This document shows positions 44,151-53,965 of a DNA stretch of 64,000 bases, one piece after another; positions within the stretch are counted from its first letter, which is position 1, and each line of letters starts with the position of its first letter. The position numbers and the translations under genes were made by a program. The DNA lies in NCBI RefSeq assembly GCF_047470865.1, contig NZ_JAZDRH010000001.1:124001-188000 (forward strand). Reading direction: 5' to 3'. The DNA comes from JAZDRH01 sp047470865. GTDB taxonomy: Bacteria > Pseudomonadota > Gammaproteobacteria > Pseudomonadales > Pseudomonadaceae. The notes under the pieces were generated by a model. That model was not told the origin of the DNA. It saw only the letters and a program-made list of their open reading frames with translations, and made no database searches.

Positions 44151-44651
44151 TCAGGCAACTGCTCTGCGGCGATAAAGAGGTAGCTTTTCATCAAATGCAG
44201 CTTGATAGCTAATGTAATGTTCTCTAGCTTTTTCTAAAGCCAATTCAGGCTTGCTGCCTTCTTTTAATTGAAAAGAGTCAATCCCACAACGTAACATATA
44301 AGGCATAAGATCAGGTGTTACATCACCTAGGGCTCTAATTTCACCACTGTATTTAAAACGCTCACGTAATAAGCGAGCATTACTAAAATGCCTACCATCA
44401 TTAAATGTTGAGAAATTAAGTGCAATTAATTGAAAGTGAGTTAAATCATGTTCAATGTCTTCAACAAGCTCATCGCTATTTAAAATTAAACTGAGATTAT
44501 GCAGCACAGATAAGTCTTTTTTATGTTCCTGCCAGATAGCAAGGCTTATTAATGTTTTTGCAGCGGTGAATGCTGTTGGTAACTCTTGTGCATCCAGTAC
44601 CCAATGAAAATCACTTTCTTGAATGGTTAAATCTTTAGTGATGACTAGCAT
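44151..44651 (-). CDS. DUF934 protein, sulfite reductase partner
   Basis: From ATG 44651 the product is 166 residues. It contains FNDGRHFSNARLLRERFKYS and EIRALGDVTPDLMPYMLRCGIDSF as islands of the form FxDGRxxSxAxLLRER and GEIRAxGDVxxD, the DUF934 signature. The gene overlaps the 3' end of the sulfite reductase gene by 17 bases. DUF934 genes follow cysI-type genes in many proteobacteria, and a role in sulfite reduction, perhaps electron delivery, is inferred from that context only. Confidence 0.88.
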   Translation of the reverse strand: MLVITKDLTIQESDFHWVLDAQELPTAFTAAKTLISLAIWQEHKKDLSVLHNLSLILNSDELVEDIEHDLTHFQLIALNFSTFNDGRHFSNARLLRERFKYSGEIRALGDVTPDLMPYMLRCGIDSFQLKEGSKPELALEKAREHYISYQAAFDEKLPLYRRRAVA

Positions 44652-46287
44652 ATACACGCTCCTTAAATGGCTCCATACCAATACGGCGATAGGTATCAAT
44701 AAAGCTTTCTTCCTCTGTGCGTTGTTCTACATACAACTCTATAATTTGGCTAATGACATCAGGAATCAGCTCTTGAGCAAAAGAGGGGCCTAAAATTTTT
44801 CCTAGTTGAGCATTTCTGCCACTACTACCACCAATGGATATTTGATAAAACTCCTCACCTTTTTTATCCACGCCTAAAATACCAATATTACCAATATGAT
44901 GATGACCACAAGCGTTCATGCATCCAGAAATATTTAGGTCGATGTTGCCTATATCAAAAACAAAATCAAGATTGTCAAAACGCTCTTGAATAGCCTGAGC
45001 TACAGGAATGGATTTAGCATTGGCTAAAGCGCAAAAGTCACCGCCAGGGCAGCAAATAATATCAGTAATCAAACCAATATTAGGTGTTGCAAAACCAAGC
45101 TCACGGGCTTCTTGCCATAGATTAAATAGCTGAGCTTGCTCAACATCTGCCAAAACAATGTTTTGCTCATGGGTATTACGCACCTCACTAAAGCTATATT
45201 TTTCAGCTAAGTCGGCAATAGCATAAAGCTGCTGTTCCGTCACATCACCTGGGGCAATACCTGTTTTCTTTAATGATAGGGTGACAGCAACATAGCCTGT
45301 CTTTTTATGTGGATGCGTATTGCGCGCACGCCATCGGGCAAATCCTTGATGCTCTTGATCTAGTTGGGAAAAATCAAAATTAGTTAAATTCTTATAAGCA
45401 GGATCAACAAAATATTTACTGACGCGCTCAACTTCTTCACTGGTGAGCGTGATAGGGCCATCTTTTATATGTTGCCACTCTTGTTCAACACGCTTCGCAA
45501 AAACCTCAGGAGTGAGGGCTTTCACTAAAATTTTAATACGAGCCTTGTACTTATTATCGCGACGACCAAAACGATTATAAACGCGTAAAATAGCTTCTAA
45601 ATAACTAAGTAAATGTTGCCAAGGCAAAAATTCATTAATGATGCTACCTACAATAGGTGTACGACCTAAACCACCGCCCACTAAAACTTTAAAACCTAGC
45701 TCACCTTGGTTATTACGAATAGCTTCTAAGCCGATATCATGCACTTCAGTGGCTGCTCTATCACTGACACAGCCGTTGACTGCAATTTTAAATTTTCGCG
45801 GTAAACGTAAAAACTCAGGGTGAAAGGTTGACCATTGACGAATAATTTCACACCAAGGACGCGGGTCTACTACTTCATCAGGAGCAACACCCGCGAACTG
45901 GTCGGTTGTTGTATTGCGAATACAGTTACCACTGGTTTGTATAGCATGCATCTGTACTGTTGCTAGTTTTTCTAAAATATCAGGGACATCTTTAATTTGT
46001 GGCCAATTCAACTGGACATTGGTGCGTGTTGTAATATGCGCATAGCCTTTGTCATATTCACGGCAAATATGCGCCAGCATGCGTACCTGTGTGCTAGACA
46101 TTAAACCATAAGGTACCGCAATACGTAACATAGGTGCATGCCGCTGCACATAAAGGCCATTTTGTAAGCGTAAAGGCAGATATTCTTCCTCTGCTAGTTC
46201 GCCAGCAAAATAACGTGCCGTCTGATCACGAAATTGGCGAACGCGATCTTCCACTATTTGCTGGTCATATTGGTCATAAATGTACAT
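44635..46287 (-). CDS. cysI: sulfite/nitrite reductase hemoprotein
   Basis: From ATG 46287, with AGGAAA upstream, the product is 550 residues beginning MYIYDQYDQQIVEDRVRQFR; a frame to 46422 lacks a ribosome-binding site. Ferredoxin-like domains carry HITTRTNVQLNW, TSGNCIRNTT and NGCVSDRAATEVHDIG. The siroheme-4Fe4S cysteines are in CCPGGDFCALA and NISGCMNACGHHHIG. It reduces sulfite to sulfide for cysteine synthesis. The Pseudomonas enzyme is annotated CysI. Confidence 0.93.
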   Translation of the reverse strand: MYIYDQYDQQIVEDRVRQFRDQTARYFAGELAEEEYLPLRLQNGLYVQRHAPMLRIAVPYGLMSSTQVRMLAHICREYDKGYAHITTRTNVQLNWPQIKDVPDILEKLATVQMHAIQTSGNCIRNTTTDQFAGVAPDEVVDPRPWCEIIRQWSTFHPEFLRLPRKFKIAVNGCVSDRAATEVHDIGLEAIRNNQGELGFKVLVGGGLGRTPIVGSIINEFLPWQHLLSYLEAILRVYNRFGRRDNKYKARIKILVKALTPEVFAKRVEQEWQHIKDGPITLTSEEVERVSKYFVDPAYKNLTNFDFSQLDQEHQGFARWRARNTHPHKKTGYVAVTLSLKKTGIAPGDVTEQQLYAIADLAEKYSFSEVRNTHEQNIVLADVEQAQLFNLWQEARELGFATPNIGLITDIICCPGGDFCALANAKSIPVAQAIQERFDNLDFVFDIGNIDLNISGCMNACGHHHIGNIGILGVDKKGEEFYQISIGGSSGRNAQLGKILGPSFAQELIPDVISQIIELYVEQRTEEESFIDTYRRIGMEPFKERVYASHH

Positions 46288-46439
46288 GATGTTTCCTGTA
46301 TCAGGCGGCTGATTTTCAGCTTTTTCTAGGACTGTTGACGATAGCAATACTTCTATATATCTTGAAGTAGTTATTTGTGCTATATTTATAGCTAATAGGA
46401 ATATTGATTTATATAAATCCAAATGATCTGAGAATCTAC

Positions 46440-46690
46440 CTCAAGAGGTAGTTCATCTCATCTTTCTGCTAGGTGCTTGAGGTTCTACTTCTTTTGGCCG
46501 CTTTTGGCCACGCTGTTGGACGGCTATGTGAAAATTACTTTACGCTATCCTAGGTTCTCGCTGAAGCCACGTAATAGTCTATGGATGGTTTTCCAGACAT
46601 GATGAGTTAAGTGGCCAAGTCCAGTACAATACCGAACTCAGGCCTTGTCCGCTGAATGACTAACTTGTCCAATAAATGGGGGCAGTTCAA
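46440..46690 (+). mobile_element. insertion-sequence scar, probable IS3-type right end
   Basis: No gene lies in this 425-base gap between cysI and metH. Its right part ends in a sequence of the form CTAACTTGTCC...GGGGGCAGTTCA (about 46660-46689), which looks like the terminal inverted repeat of IS3-family elements. No transposase frame is readable upstream and the left end is not found, so at most about 250 bases of an old element remain. Confidence 0.4.
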
Positions 46691-46712
46691 ACTTCGCCCT
46701 TTTTTCATTCAA

Positions 46713-49700
46713 TTAACTAGGATCATAAGCAAGGTTAGGCATTAGCCAGCGTTCTGCATAGTCTAGATCAACCTGTTTACGTTGACAGTAAGCGGTGACT
46801 TGATCTTTTTCTATTTTCCCAACTGCAAAGTAGTTTGCCTGTGGGTGAGCAAAGTACCAACCAGAAACAGCGGCGGTTGGAAACATGGCAAAATGCTCAG
46901 TTAAACTAACGCCTGAGATTTTCTGAGGATCAAGCAAGTTAAATAGCTGTTCTTTTTCGGTATGATCAGGGCAGGCTGGATAGCCTGGAGCAGGGCGTAT
47001 GCCGCTGTATTGCTCTTTAATCAAGGCTTCATTATCTAGCTGCTCATCAGGAGCGTAACCCCAATAATAAGTACGTACTTGTTGATGCAACCATTCAGCA
47101 CAGGCTTCAGCTAATCGGTCAGCTAAAGCTTTTACCATAATGGCATTATAGTCGTCCCCTTGGTTCTGATAGCTTTGCGCTAGCTCCTCAGCGCCTATGC
47201 CAGCAGTCGTAATAAAGCCGCCAATGTAATCATTGATTCTGGCTGATTTGGGGGCTACAAAATCGGCTAGGCTCATATTGGGCTTGTTATCAGGCAAAAT
47301 ACCTTGTTGACGTAAATGATGTAAGCGCTGCATTAGTTGACCATGCTCGTCGTAAACTTCTATATCGTCATCATCTACTTGCGCAGCTTTCCAAAAACCG
47401 AGTAAAGCACGTGCTTTAATTTGTTGCTTGGAAATCATTTGTTCAAGTAAGGTTTGCGCATCATTAAATAAGTTTTGGGCGGCTTCGCCTACAACTTCAT
47501 CTTGAAAAATGCGGGGGTACTTGCCTACAAGGTTCCAAGAAATAAAAAAAGGAGTCCAGTCTATGTATTCACGCAGCCTATTTAAATCAATATTATCCAG
47601 TAGCTTTGTACCTAAGAATTTAGGTTCTGGTGCTTGGTAGTTGTTCCAGTCAAACACAGGTTTGTTAGCAACTGCTTGCGTGTAGCTTAGGTATTCTGTG
47701 CGCGCACTACGGGCTGCTGTGCGCTCACGGATGTCGGCATATTCTTCGCGTATTTTAATAGCATAATCAGTTTTTAGTTCTTTAGAGAGCAGACTAGTTG
47801 CTACGCCAACAGCACGTGAGGCGTCTGTCACGTAAACAACTGCGTCATTGGTGTAATGCGGATCTATCTTAACCGCCGTATGTGCTTTAGATGTAGTAGC
47901 ACCACCAATAAGCAAAGGTAACTGGAAGTCTTGACGTTGCATTTCTTTAGCAACATGCACCATCTCATCCAGTGATGGGGTAATAAGCCCTGATAGTCCG
48001 ATGATATCGCATTTTTCTTCAATAGCTGTTTTCAAGATTTTATCAGCTGGCACCATAACGCCAAGATCAACAATGTCATAACCATTGCAGCCTAGAACAA
48101 CACCCACAATATTTTTACCAATATCGTGTACATCGCCTTTGACGGTGGCCATTAAAATTTTGCCTTTGGCTTCAGGTTTGTCGCCTTTTTCTTCCTCAAT
48201 AAATGGAATCAAATGGCCAACCGCTTGCTTCATTACTCGGGCAGATTTGACAACCTGAGGAAGGAACATTTTGCCACTGCCAAATAAGTCGCCAACAACA
48301 TTCATACCTGACATTAAAGGCCCTTCAATTACTTCGATAGGCCGTGCATACTTTTGCCGACATTCTTCTGTATCTTGGATGATATGGGTAGTTATGCCCT
48401 TGACTAACGCGTGTTCTAGGCGTTTTTCTACGCTGTATTCACGCCATTCTTCATTCTCTACTTCTTTTTTACTGCCATCACCGCGATAATCTTCTGCAAT
48501 AGCAAGCAGGGCTTCTGTTGAATTAGAGTGGCGATTAAGGATGACATCCTCTACGCGCTCACGTAACAGGCTAGGGATTTGATCATAAATCTCTAGTTGT
48601 CCCGCATTCACAATGCCCATATTCAGGCCGTTTTTAATGGCATGAAACAGAAATACTGAGTGAATGGCTTCGCGCACAGGATTATTGCCGCGAAATGAAA
48701 AAGATACGTTAGATACACCGCCAGAAGTTAGTGCGTAAGGCAAGTTATCACGGATCCAGGCGCAGGCTTCAATGAAGTCAACCGCATAGTTGTGGTGCTC
48801 TTCAATGCCCGTTGCTACAGCAAAGATATTGGCGTCAAAAATAATATCCTCAGCAGGAAAGCCGAGTTGATTAACTAAAATATTGTAAGATCGAGCACAG
48901 ATTTCACGTTTACGAGCAGCGGTATCCGCTTGCCCTGTTTCATCAAATGCCATCACTACAACAGCCGCACCATAGCGCTGACAGAGTTTAGCGTGCTCAA
49001 TAAAAGCAGCTTCACCTTCTTTTAATGAAATAGAGTTAACAATACCTTTGCCTTGAATGCATTTTAAACCCGCTTCGATAATTTCCCATTTTGAGGAGTC
49101 AATCATAATAGGCACGCGCGATATATCCGGTTCGCCTGCTATCAGATTTAAGAAGGTAATCATGGCTTGCTTAGAATCTAGCATGCCCTCATCCATGTTG
49201 ATGTCAATTACCTGCGCTCCAGCTTCAACTTGCTGTAAAGCGACCTCTAAGGCTTCGGTGTAGTTGTTTTCTCGAATTAAGCGAGCAAAACGGGCGGAGC
49301 CTGTGATGTTGGTACGTTCACCAATATTTACAAATAAACTTTCCCGACTGATAGTAAAAGGTTCAAGTCCTGATAAACGACAGGCTTTGGGAATGTCTGG
49401 AATAGTGCGTGGCTGGTAGCGAGCAACCGTTTCGGCAATGGCTTTAATATGCTCTGGAGTAGTTCCGCAGCAGCCGCCAACAATATTTAAGAAGCCGGCT
49501 TTAGCAAAGTCTTCAATTTGCGCTGCTGTTTGTGCTGGCGTTTCGTCATACTCACCAAAAGCATTGGGTAAGCCAGCGTTAGGATGAGCCGACACAAAGG
49601 TATCTGCTTTTTCTGATAACTCTTGTAAATAAGGGCGTAAGTCTTTAGCCCCCAGCGCACAGTTTAAACCTACAGAAATAGGCTTGGCGTGGCGTATTGA

Positions 49701-50408
49701 GTTCCAAAAAGCTTCAGTTGTCTGTCCTGAAAGGGTACGTCCTGAAGCATCCGTAATAGTACCTGAAATCATAATAGGCAATTCATAGCCAATGTTTTCA
49801 AATACAGCCTGTACTGCAAAAATAGCAGCTTTGGCATTGAGCGTATCAAAAATAGTTTCGATCAATATAAGATCTGCGCCACCTTCAATTAGTCCCAATG
49901 TTGCCTCAGTGTAGTTTTCAACTAAGGCATCAAAAGTAACATTGCGATAACCTGGATTATTGACATCCGGAGAGAGCGAGCAAGTACGACTAGTAGGGCC
50001 TAATACACCAGCAACATAACGGGGTTTTTCAGGTGTTTGAGCTGTTTTGGCATCGGCAACTTCACGTGCTAAACGCGCGCCTTCTTTATTAAGCTCATAA
50101 GCCAGTGCCTCCATGCCATAGTCTGCTTGAGAAAGGCGCGTAGCATTAAAGGTATTAGTTTCTAAAATATCAGCTCCCGCATCTAAGTAGGCACGCTCAA
50201 TCGCTTGAATAATATCTGGGCGACTTAGAATAAGAAGATCGTTATTACCTTTAACATCAATAGGCCAGTCTTTAAAACGCTGGCCGCGGAAATCAGCTTC
50301 TGTCAGTTGATAGCTTTGAATCATAGTACCCATGCCACCATCAAGCACTAAAATGCGCTCTTTTAAGGCTTGTTTTAAAGCGGTTAGACGTAAGTTAGAA
50401 TGATCCAT
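46713..50408 (-). CDS. metH: cobalamin-dependent methionine synthase
   Basis: The 1231-residue enzyme shows its four modules in order. The homocysteine-binding barrel (about 1-330) has zinc cysteines in NIVGGCCGTTPEHI. The pterin-binding barrel (about 355-620) contains FVNIGERTNITGSARF and VIDINMDEGMLDS. The cobalamin domain (about 650-890) has the cobalt-ligating His in VKGDVHDIGKNIVGVVLGC. The AdoMet reactivation domain (about 920-1231) has RPAPGYPACPDHTEK. It methylates homocysteine with methyl-tetrahydrofolate. Length is normal. It is monocistronic and divergent from cti. Confidence 0.98.
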   Translation of the reverse strand: MDHSNLRLTALKQALKERILVLDGGMGTMIQSYQLTEADFRGQRFKDWPIDVKGNNDLLILSRPDIIQAIERAYLDAGADILETNTFNATRLSQADYGMEALAYELNKEGARLAREVADAKTAQTPEKPRYVAGVLGPTSRTCSLSPDVNNPGYRNVTFDALVENYTEATLGLIEGGADLILIETIFDTLNAKAAIFAVQAVFENIGYELPIMISGTITDASGRTLSGQTTEAFWNSIRHAKPISVGLNCALGAKDLRPYLQELSEKADTFVSAHPNAGLPNAFGEYDETPAQTAAQIEDFAKAGFLNIVGGCCGTTPEHIKAIAETVARYQPRTIPDIPKACRLSGLEPFTISRESLFVNIGERTNITGSARFARLIRENNYTEALEVALQQVEAGAQVIDINMDEGMLDSKQAMITFLNLIAGEPDISRVPIMIDSSKWEIIEAGLKCIQGKGIVNSISLKEGEAAFIEHAKLCQRYGAAVVVMAFDETGQADTAARKREICARSYNILVNQLGFPAEDIIFDANIFAVATGIEEHHNYAVDFIEACAWIRDNLPYALTSGGVSNVSFSFRGNNPVREAIHSVFLFHAIKNGLNMGIVNAGQLEIYDQIPSLLRERVEDVILNRHSNSTEALLAIAEDYRGDGSKKEVENEEWREYSVEKRLEHALVKGITTHIIQDTEECRQKYARPIEVIEGPLMSGMNVVGDLFGSGKMFLPQVVKSARVMKQAVGHLIPFIEEEKGDKPEAKGKILMATVKGDVHDIGKNIVGVVLGCNGYDIVDLGVMVPADKILKTAIEEKCDIIGLSGLITPSLDEMVHVAKEMQRQDFQLPLLIGGATTSKAHTAVKIDPHYTNDAVVYVTDASRAVGVATSLLSKELKTDYAIKIREEYADIRERTAARSARTEYLSYTQAVANKPVFDWNNYQAPEPKFLGTKLLDNIDLNRLREYIDWTPFFISWNLVGKYPRIFQDEVVGEAAQNLFNDAQTLLEQMISKQQIKARALLGFWKAAQVDDDDIEVYDEHGQLMQRLHHLRQQGILPDNKPNMSLADFVAPKSARINDYIGGFITTAGIGAEELAQSYQNQGDDYNAIMVKALADRLAEACAEWLHQQVRTYYWGYAPDEQLDNEALIKEQYSGIRPAPGYPACPDHTEKEQLFNLLDPQKISGVSLTEHFAMFPTAAVSGWYFAHPQANYFAVGKIEKDQVTAYCQRKQVDLDYAERWLMPNLAYDPS

Positions 50409-50544
50409 GGCATGTATTACCCAAACAGAAAATAAGCTAAACTCTAATCATATCAGAGCTAAGTGCTATTTGGTTTTATTCCTTTATATACTAAACTAAA
50501 TATTTTGTTATAACTTATAGTTAAAATAATAAGGCGTTTATTCA

Positions 50545-52827
50545 ATGCGTAACCTCATTTTAGGTATCTCGGTTTGGCTACTTTGCGCAGCTAGCAGTCT
50601 GGCTCAACCCTTATCTTATACAAAAGATATACAGCCTATTTTTACTGAGCGTTGCGTTGCCTGTCATGCCTGCTATGACTCACCTTGCCAGCTTAATTTA
50701 GGGAGTGGTGAAGGTGTTGCACGGGGCGCTAGTAAGCTTTCTGTTTACAATGGTGCGCGTTTAAAAACACAGGATACGACACGCATTTTTGTTGATGCCT
50801 TTGGCGCGCCTGCATGGAAAGAGAAAGGTTTTCATGACGTTGTAGCACAAAAAGAACAACAAGTAGCATTGCTAGGGCGTATGCTGCAGCTTGGCAAAGA
50901 GCAGCCTTTTGAACCTAATAAGCGCTTACCCGAAAAGTTAGATATTAGTATTGATCGTATTAACCAATGTGTTACTGATACCGAGTTTGATGCCTACGCT
51001 GCCGCAGTAGCGCATGGCGGTATGCCATTTGGTGTTACAGGATTAACGCCTGAGCAGTACGACACAGTGCAAGCATGGCTGAAGCAGAAGGCACCTATAG
51101 ATTGGAAAGTTTGGCAACCGGATGCCTACGAGCAGCAACAGATCGCGAAATGGGAATCTGAATTTAATAAAATAGGCGCTCGTGAATCCTTGGTTAATCG
51201 CTGGTTGTTTGAGCATTTGTTTCTTGCTCATTTATATTTTCCTGACAGCAAAGAAGGGCGCTTCTTTCAAATCGTTCGTTCGCGTACACCTATTGGCGAA
51301 CCTATAGAAGTTATCAACACTCGTCGCCCAAATGACGATCCTGGGCTAAAGTTTTTTTACCGTATCCGCCCTGTGCCTGATGTCATAGTGCATAAAACCC
51401 ATATTACCTTTGAGCTAAATGATGAAAAACTAGCTAACATTGATCAGTTGTTTTATCAAAATAATTGGGTTAACGATAAACTACCTGCTTATGGCGCTGT
51501 ACAAAGTGCTAATCCATTCAAAACCTTTGAGGCAATACCAGCACAAGCACGTTATCAATTTATGTTAGATAATGCCGAGTATTTTGTGCGAACCTTTATT
51601 CGAGGACCGGTCTGCCGCGGACAAATTGCGACTGATGTTATACGTGACCATTTTTGGGCATTTTTCCAAGATCCTAAGCATGATATTTATGTCAATAATG
51701 CGAAGTTTCGCAAGGAGTCTACAGACTTACTTGCCATGCCAGGGCAGTTTGATGATCTAGGCGACTTATACCACTCATGGAAAAAGCATCGTAAAATTCG
51801 TAATGAATATGAAGACTTACGCCGTGAGTATTACAGTTACGCAGAAGTAGCAGATTGGGGACATATTTGGTCGGGTAATGATAATGCACTACTCACTATT
51901 TTCCGCCAACATGACAGTGCTTCTGTACGCAAAGGTTTAATTGGTGATGTGCCGCAAACTATGTGGTGGCTAGATTTTCCTTTATTTGAACGCACTTATT
52001 ACGAACTAGTGGTCAACTTTGATGTATTTGGTAATGTTTCGCACCAAGCCCAAACCCGCCTTTATTTTGATTTAATTCGTAATGGCGCAGAGGTTAACTT
52101 TCTGCGTTTAATGCCACCTGAAACACGCAAAACCTATTTGAAAAGCTGGTATCAACGAGCTGGAAAGATAAAAGCGTGGTTTGATTACACAGATATCGAC
52201 AAAAAAACAGAAACGGCGTTAGCGTTACCAGAGGAAGGAGCGCGCGAAGCCTTTGCGCAGCAATTGTTAATGCGCTTTGAAGCCATTAATGCGCGGGCAG
52301 ATTATATTAATCGCTGCTATACAGGCAAGGAGTGCTTCAATCCTAACCTTGATCAGGAAATGGCTGATACAGAACAGTTGCTCAGTGAAATTGCCAGTAT
52401 TCCAGCCAAGCAACTACCTATTATCAATTTCTTACCTGAAGCTAGTATTTTGCGGGTGCAACGTAGTGACGCCAGCCGTGAAATCTATAGCATCATGCGC
52501 AATAGAGCGCACACTAATGTTGCCTTTATGATAGGAGAATCGCTACGTTTACAACCAGAAAAAGACAGTTTAACGGTTTACCCAGAAGTGCTTAGCAGCT
52601 ATCCAAACTTTATTTTTAATGTCAAAACCTACGATATGCCTGAGTTTATTCGTTTATGGAAGTCCATTAAAACGCAGCAAGACTTTACTCAAATGGTTGA
52701 CCGTTTTGGTATCCGTCGTACCCATCCAGCCTTTTGGTTTTACTTTCATGATGTAGCGGCACATATTAAAGAATCACAGCCTATTGAGTTTGGCGTGTTA
52801 GATATGAATAGGTATGAAAACCTTTAA
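50545..52827 (+). CDS. cti: periplasmic fatty acid cis/trans isomerase
   Basis: The 760-residue product has a signal peptide (about residues 1-20, ending SLAQ) and an N-terminal c-type heme site in TERCVACHACYDSPCQLNLG (Cys-x-x-Cys-His). The long catalytic region has typical blocks such as RTPIGEPIEVINTRRPNDDP and RGPVCRGQIATDVIRDHFW. Cti converts cis to trans unsaturated phospholipid acyl chains directly in the membrane in response to solvents and heat. Length matches the Pseudomonas enzyme. Confidence 0.96.
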   Translation: MRNLILGISVWLLCAASSLAQPLSYTKDIQPIFTERCVACHACYDSPCQLNLGSGEGVARGASKLSVYNGARLKTQDTTRIFVDAFGAPAWKEKGFHDVVAQKEQQVALLGRMLQLGKEQPFEPNKRLPEKLDISIDRINQCVTDTEFDAYAAAVAHGGMPFGVTGLTPEQYDTVQAWLKQKAPIDWKVWQPDAYEQQQIAKWESEFNKIGARESLVNRWLFEHLFLAHLYFPDSKEGRFFQIVRSRTPIGEPIEVINTRRPNDDPGLKFFYRIRPVPDVIVHKTHITFELNDEKLANIDQLFYQNNWVNDKLPAYGAVQSANPFKTFEAIPAQARYQFMLDNAEYFVRTFIRGPVCRGQIATDVIRDHFWAFFQDPKHDIYVNNAKFRKESTDLLAMPGQFDDLGDLYHSWKKHRKIRNEYEDLRREYYSYAEVADWGHIWSGNDNALLTIFRQHDSASVRKGLIGDVPQTMWWLDFPLFERTYYELVVNFDVFGNVSHQAQTRLYFDLIRNGAEVNFLRLMPPETRKTYLKSWYQRAGKIKAWFDYTDIDKKTETALALPEEGAREAFAQQLLMRFEAINARADYINRCYTGKECFNPNLDQEMADTEQLLSEIASIPAKQLPIINFLPEASILRVQRSDASREIYSIMRNRAHTNVAFMIGESLRLQPEKDSLTVYPEVLSSYPNFIFNVKTYDMPEFIRLWKSIKTQQDFTQMVDRFGIRRTHPAFWFYFHDVAAHIKESQPIEFGVLDMNRYENL

Positions 52828-52987
52828 GTAGTGCAAGAGGACGTGTTTTGTTACATTTGAAACAATGTTAAACTTGTACGACTTTCGGCTAGTGCCCTAA
52901 TTGATGTAATACAGCCCTGCGACTGTTTTGAAGATTTTCGCGCTAAAAATGTATTTTCGCAAATCAACTACAGTTGTTACTAGGTAT

Positions 52988-53884
52988 ATGGATAGTCTAC
53001 TTTTTTTAGCTATTGGTTTAGGCGTTATAACACGTCGTTTTCTTAATGCCCCAGAGAACATGGTTGCCTGTGTTAACTGGTGGCTCATTCATATCGCATT
53101 ACCTTGCGTTGTCATACGTTTAATGCCTGCTTTAGATCTAGCGCATGCTAGTCTTTATCCTATTCTCGCTATGTGGGTTGCCTTTGTTGTAGGTGCTTTA
53201 GTACTAGCTGCCATTGGCCGCGCTTTTAACTGGTCAAGAGCCACTGTTTGTACCGTTATATTGGTAGGAGGAATAGGTAATACTGCGTTCTTTGGCTATC
53301 CTATAGTTTCTTCTTACTACGCAGATCAAGGCTTAGCTATTGCGGTACTCAGCGATCAATTGGGCACCTTTATTATTCTATCGACCTTTGGCCTTGCATT
53401 ACTTGCCATAGGTACAGGGCAGAAACTAACTGCAAAATCTATGTTTAAGCAGGTGATGAGCTTTCCACCTATGTTTGCACTTATCATAGGCTTAACGGTG
53501 AATTTTACATATGGCCCTCTGCCAGCTTGGATTGATCAACCACTGAGTAAGATGGCCGCTACGTTAAGCCCACTGGCTCTATTTAGTGTGGGCATGCAAA
53601 TTAAGTTGAAAGTCGTACGTGAAGAATTATTGCCAATCTTTGTTGGCATCGGGTGGAAACTTATTTTTGCGCCATTAGTGGTAGTTGCCTTAGGCTATGC
53701 CGTAGGCGCGCAGACACTTGCCATTCAAGTAACTGCATTAGAGGCAGGTATGTCGACTATGATTGTAGCTGTTATTCTAGCGCAGCGTGCCGGACTTAAA
53801 GGTGACTTAGCTGTAGCCATACTCGGTTATAGCATTATTGCTTCTTTTGCAACCTTACCCGCTATTCATTACCTATTAAGCTAA
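52988..53884 (+). CDS. AEC family transporter
   Basis: From ATG 52988 the product is 298 residues beginning MDSLLFLAIGLGVITRRF. A TTG at 52928 would add 20 unlikely basic residues. About ten membrane helices are seen. The conserved motifs of the auxin-efflux-carrier (AEC) family are present: GGIGNTAFFGYPIVSSYY, LGTFIILSTFG and the symmetric C-terminal ALEAGMSTMIVAVILAQRAG. Bacterial members export malate, malonate or other small carboxylates. The substrate is not predictable here. Confidence 0.88.
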   Translation: MDSLLFLAIGLGVITRRFLNAPENMVACVNWWLIHIALPCVVIRLMPALDLAHASLYPILAMWVAFVVGALVLAAIGRAFNWSRATVCTVILVGGIGNTAFFGYPIVSSYYADQGLAIAVLSDQLGTFIILSTFGLALLAIGTGQKLTAKSMFKQVMSFPPMFALIIGLTVNFTYGPLPAWIDQPLSKMAATLSPLALFSVGMQIKLKVVREELLPIFVGIGWKLIFAPLVVVALGYAVGAQTLAIQVTALEAGMSTMIVAVILAQRAGLKGDLAVAILGYSIIASFATLPAIHYLLS

Positions 53885-53912
53885 GCAATCGAAGCCACTT
53901 CTCGTTGCGCAT

Positions 53913-53931
53913 TTAAATGATAATCATTATT
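53913..53931. promoter_or_regulatory. Fur-box-like site upstream of the secreted esterase
   Basis: The core ATGATAATCAT is identical to the centre of the Fur consensus, with 15 of 19 positions agreeing by eye and further TTATTATT to the right. It ends 34 bases before the esterase ATG, where a Fur repressor would cover the promoter. Confidence 0.6.
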
Positions 53932-53965
53932 ATTACTTTTCTTTAACTAAGTAATGAGAAGTAGT

